Assembly (NCBI RefSeq): GCF_017876165.1
Contig: NZ_JAGINQ010000002.1
Span: forward strand, 434,001 to 498,000
Source: Azospirillum soli
GTDB lineage: Bacteria > Pseudomonadota > Alphaproteobacteria > Azospirillales > Azospirillaceae
Direction: 5' to 3'
DNA: 64,000 nt
The notes beneath the pieces are model-generated. The model worked only from the letters and a program-made list of their open reading frames with translations, made no database searches and was not told the origin of the DNA. A program made the translations under genes and the position numbers. Below, one piece after another: positions 63,719 through 64,000 of the stretch (position 1 is the first letter of the stretch; each line of letters begins with the position of its first letter).

Positions 63719-63841
63719 CTACCGGCGGCGCCGGTCGCGGGTGCGGATGCGCACCGGCTTCATCGTCGGGCGGGACGCCGCCGCGATACCGGCAAGCACC
63801 GTCGCAATCGCACCACCGAGCAGAACCAAATCGAGATCCAT
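63719..63841 (-). CDS. very small membrane protein (40 aa)
   Basis: A 40-residue frame with GGAGGAG just upstream of ATG. A hydrophobic helix (DLVLLGGAIATVLAGIAAA) is followed by a strongly basic tail (RIRTRDRRRR). It converges on pspC with 24 bp between stops. No family is recognised. The strong ribosome-binding site and clean topology support it, but size limits confidence. Confidence 0.5.
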   Translation of the reverse strand: MDLDLVLLGGAIATVLAGIAAASRPTMKPVRIRTRDRRRR

Positions 63842-63955
63842 CACGGCTCCTCCGCTTGTCTCTCAGAGAATGAGGCAAGTAAGAGGCAAGATGGTAGCGA
63901 AAAGAGGTGGTGACAACCGTCCGACCGGCAGAGGTCACGCGGTGGGGCTCATCCG

Positions 63956-64000
63956 TTAGCCGAGGCTCTGCTGGACCGACAGGATGGTGAAGCCTTTTTG
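63956..64000 (-). CDS. 3' end of an unidentified gene (cut by window edge)
   Basis: The last 14 codons of a minus-strand frame ending at TAA (63956-63958) run off the right edge. The peptide ends GFTILSVQQSLG. It is too short to identify, and may not be coding. Confidence 0.3.
   Translation of the reverse strand, partial: QKGFTILSVQQSLG

Overview
The window is high-GC chromosomal DNA of an alphaproteobacterium. The cco (cbb3 oxidase) locus with ccoGHIS, an FnrN/FixK-type regulator, an Usg-family protein, a polyhydroxyalkanoate system protein with PhaZ, a RamB/ScfR-type regulator divergent from aceA, and PspF-PspABC together point to Rhodospirillales and most likely Azospirillum. The genus is an inference; no 16S or other marker is present. 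The organism looks like a microaerobic respirer that stores PHA and uses acetate or fatty acids.

Layout. 1-8.5 kb: end of ccoN, then ccoOQP, ccoGHIS and an FNR-type regulator, i.e. high-affinity cbb3 oxidase, its assembly factors and an oxygen sensor. 8.5-11.9 kb: a peptide/nickel-type ABC importer with binding protein and two permeases but no ATPase. 11.9-17.6 kb: a large unknown protein, gpt, tRNA-Arg(ACG), several small proteins and structured intergenic repeats. 17.6-21.6 kb: 2-oxoacid:ferredoxin oxidoreductase (korAB) translationally coupled to a ferritin-like protein, then a molybdopterin oxidoreductase. 21.7-31.8 kb: a large MscS channel, an iron-permease-like protein, an HD-GYP response regulator, an orotate PRTase-like protein, a GH17 membrane protein, fpr and the ScfR-type regulator. 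31.9-34.3 kb: aceA and a DJ-1/PfpI protein. 34.5-39.8 kb: a PAS histidine kinase and a second, degenerate-looking ABC importer. 39.9-45.7 kb: PLD-VTT plus EEP operon, phaZ and ctaA. 45.9-49.4 kb: a 1162-residue fused flavo/iron-sulfur oxidoreductase. 49.4-54 kb: usg, groESL under sigma32-like and CIRCE control, and a catalase gene split by one in-frame TAG. 54-58.3 kb: cytochrome c peroxidase, pentaheme TorC-like cytochrome, a small protein and a flavoprotein. 58.3-64 kb: PBP1A, a PHA-system protein and the phage-shock locus (pspF divergent from a sigma54-driven small membrane protein, pspA, pspB and pspC).

How the genes fit together. A respiratory and redox theme dominates: cbb3 oxidase, heme A synthase, di- and pentaheme cytochromes, KorAB, Fpr and a giant NAD(P)H/ferredoxin-type flavoprotein could together move electrons between ferredoxin, NAD(P)H and the respiratory chain. 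A second theme is carbon storage and acetate use (PhaZ, PHA-system protein, AceA with its regulator). A third is envelope and protein stress (Psp, GroESL, MscS, PLD-VTT).

The items most worth a second look are: a pair of about 150-bp inverted-repeat elements, each lying between convergent gene ends; a five-hairpin array in the 3' UTR of gpt; the giant fused oxidoreductase; three 20-bp-phased repeats in the pspF/psp control region; the amber codon in catalase; and an ABC ATPase that has lost both signature motifs. No prophage, insertion sequence, integrase or CRISPR array was seen.
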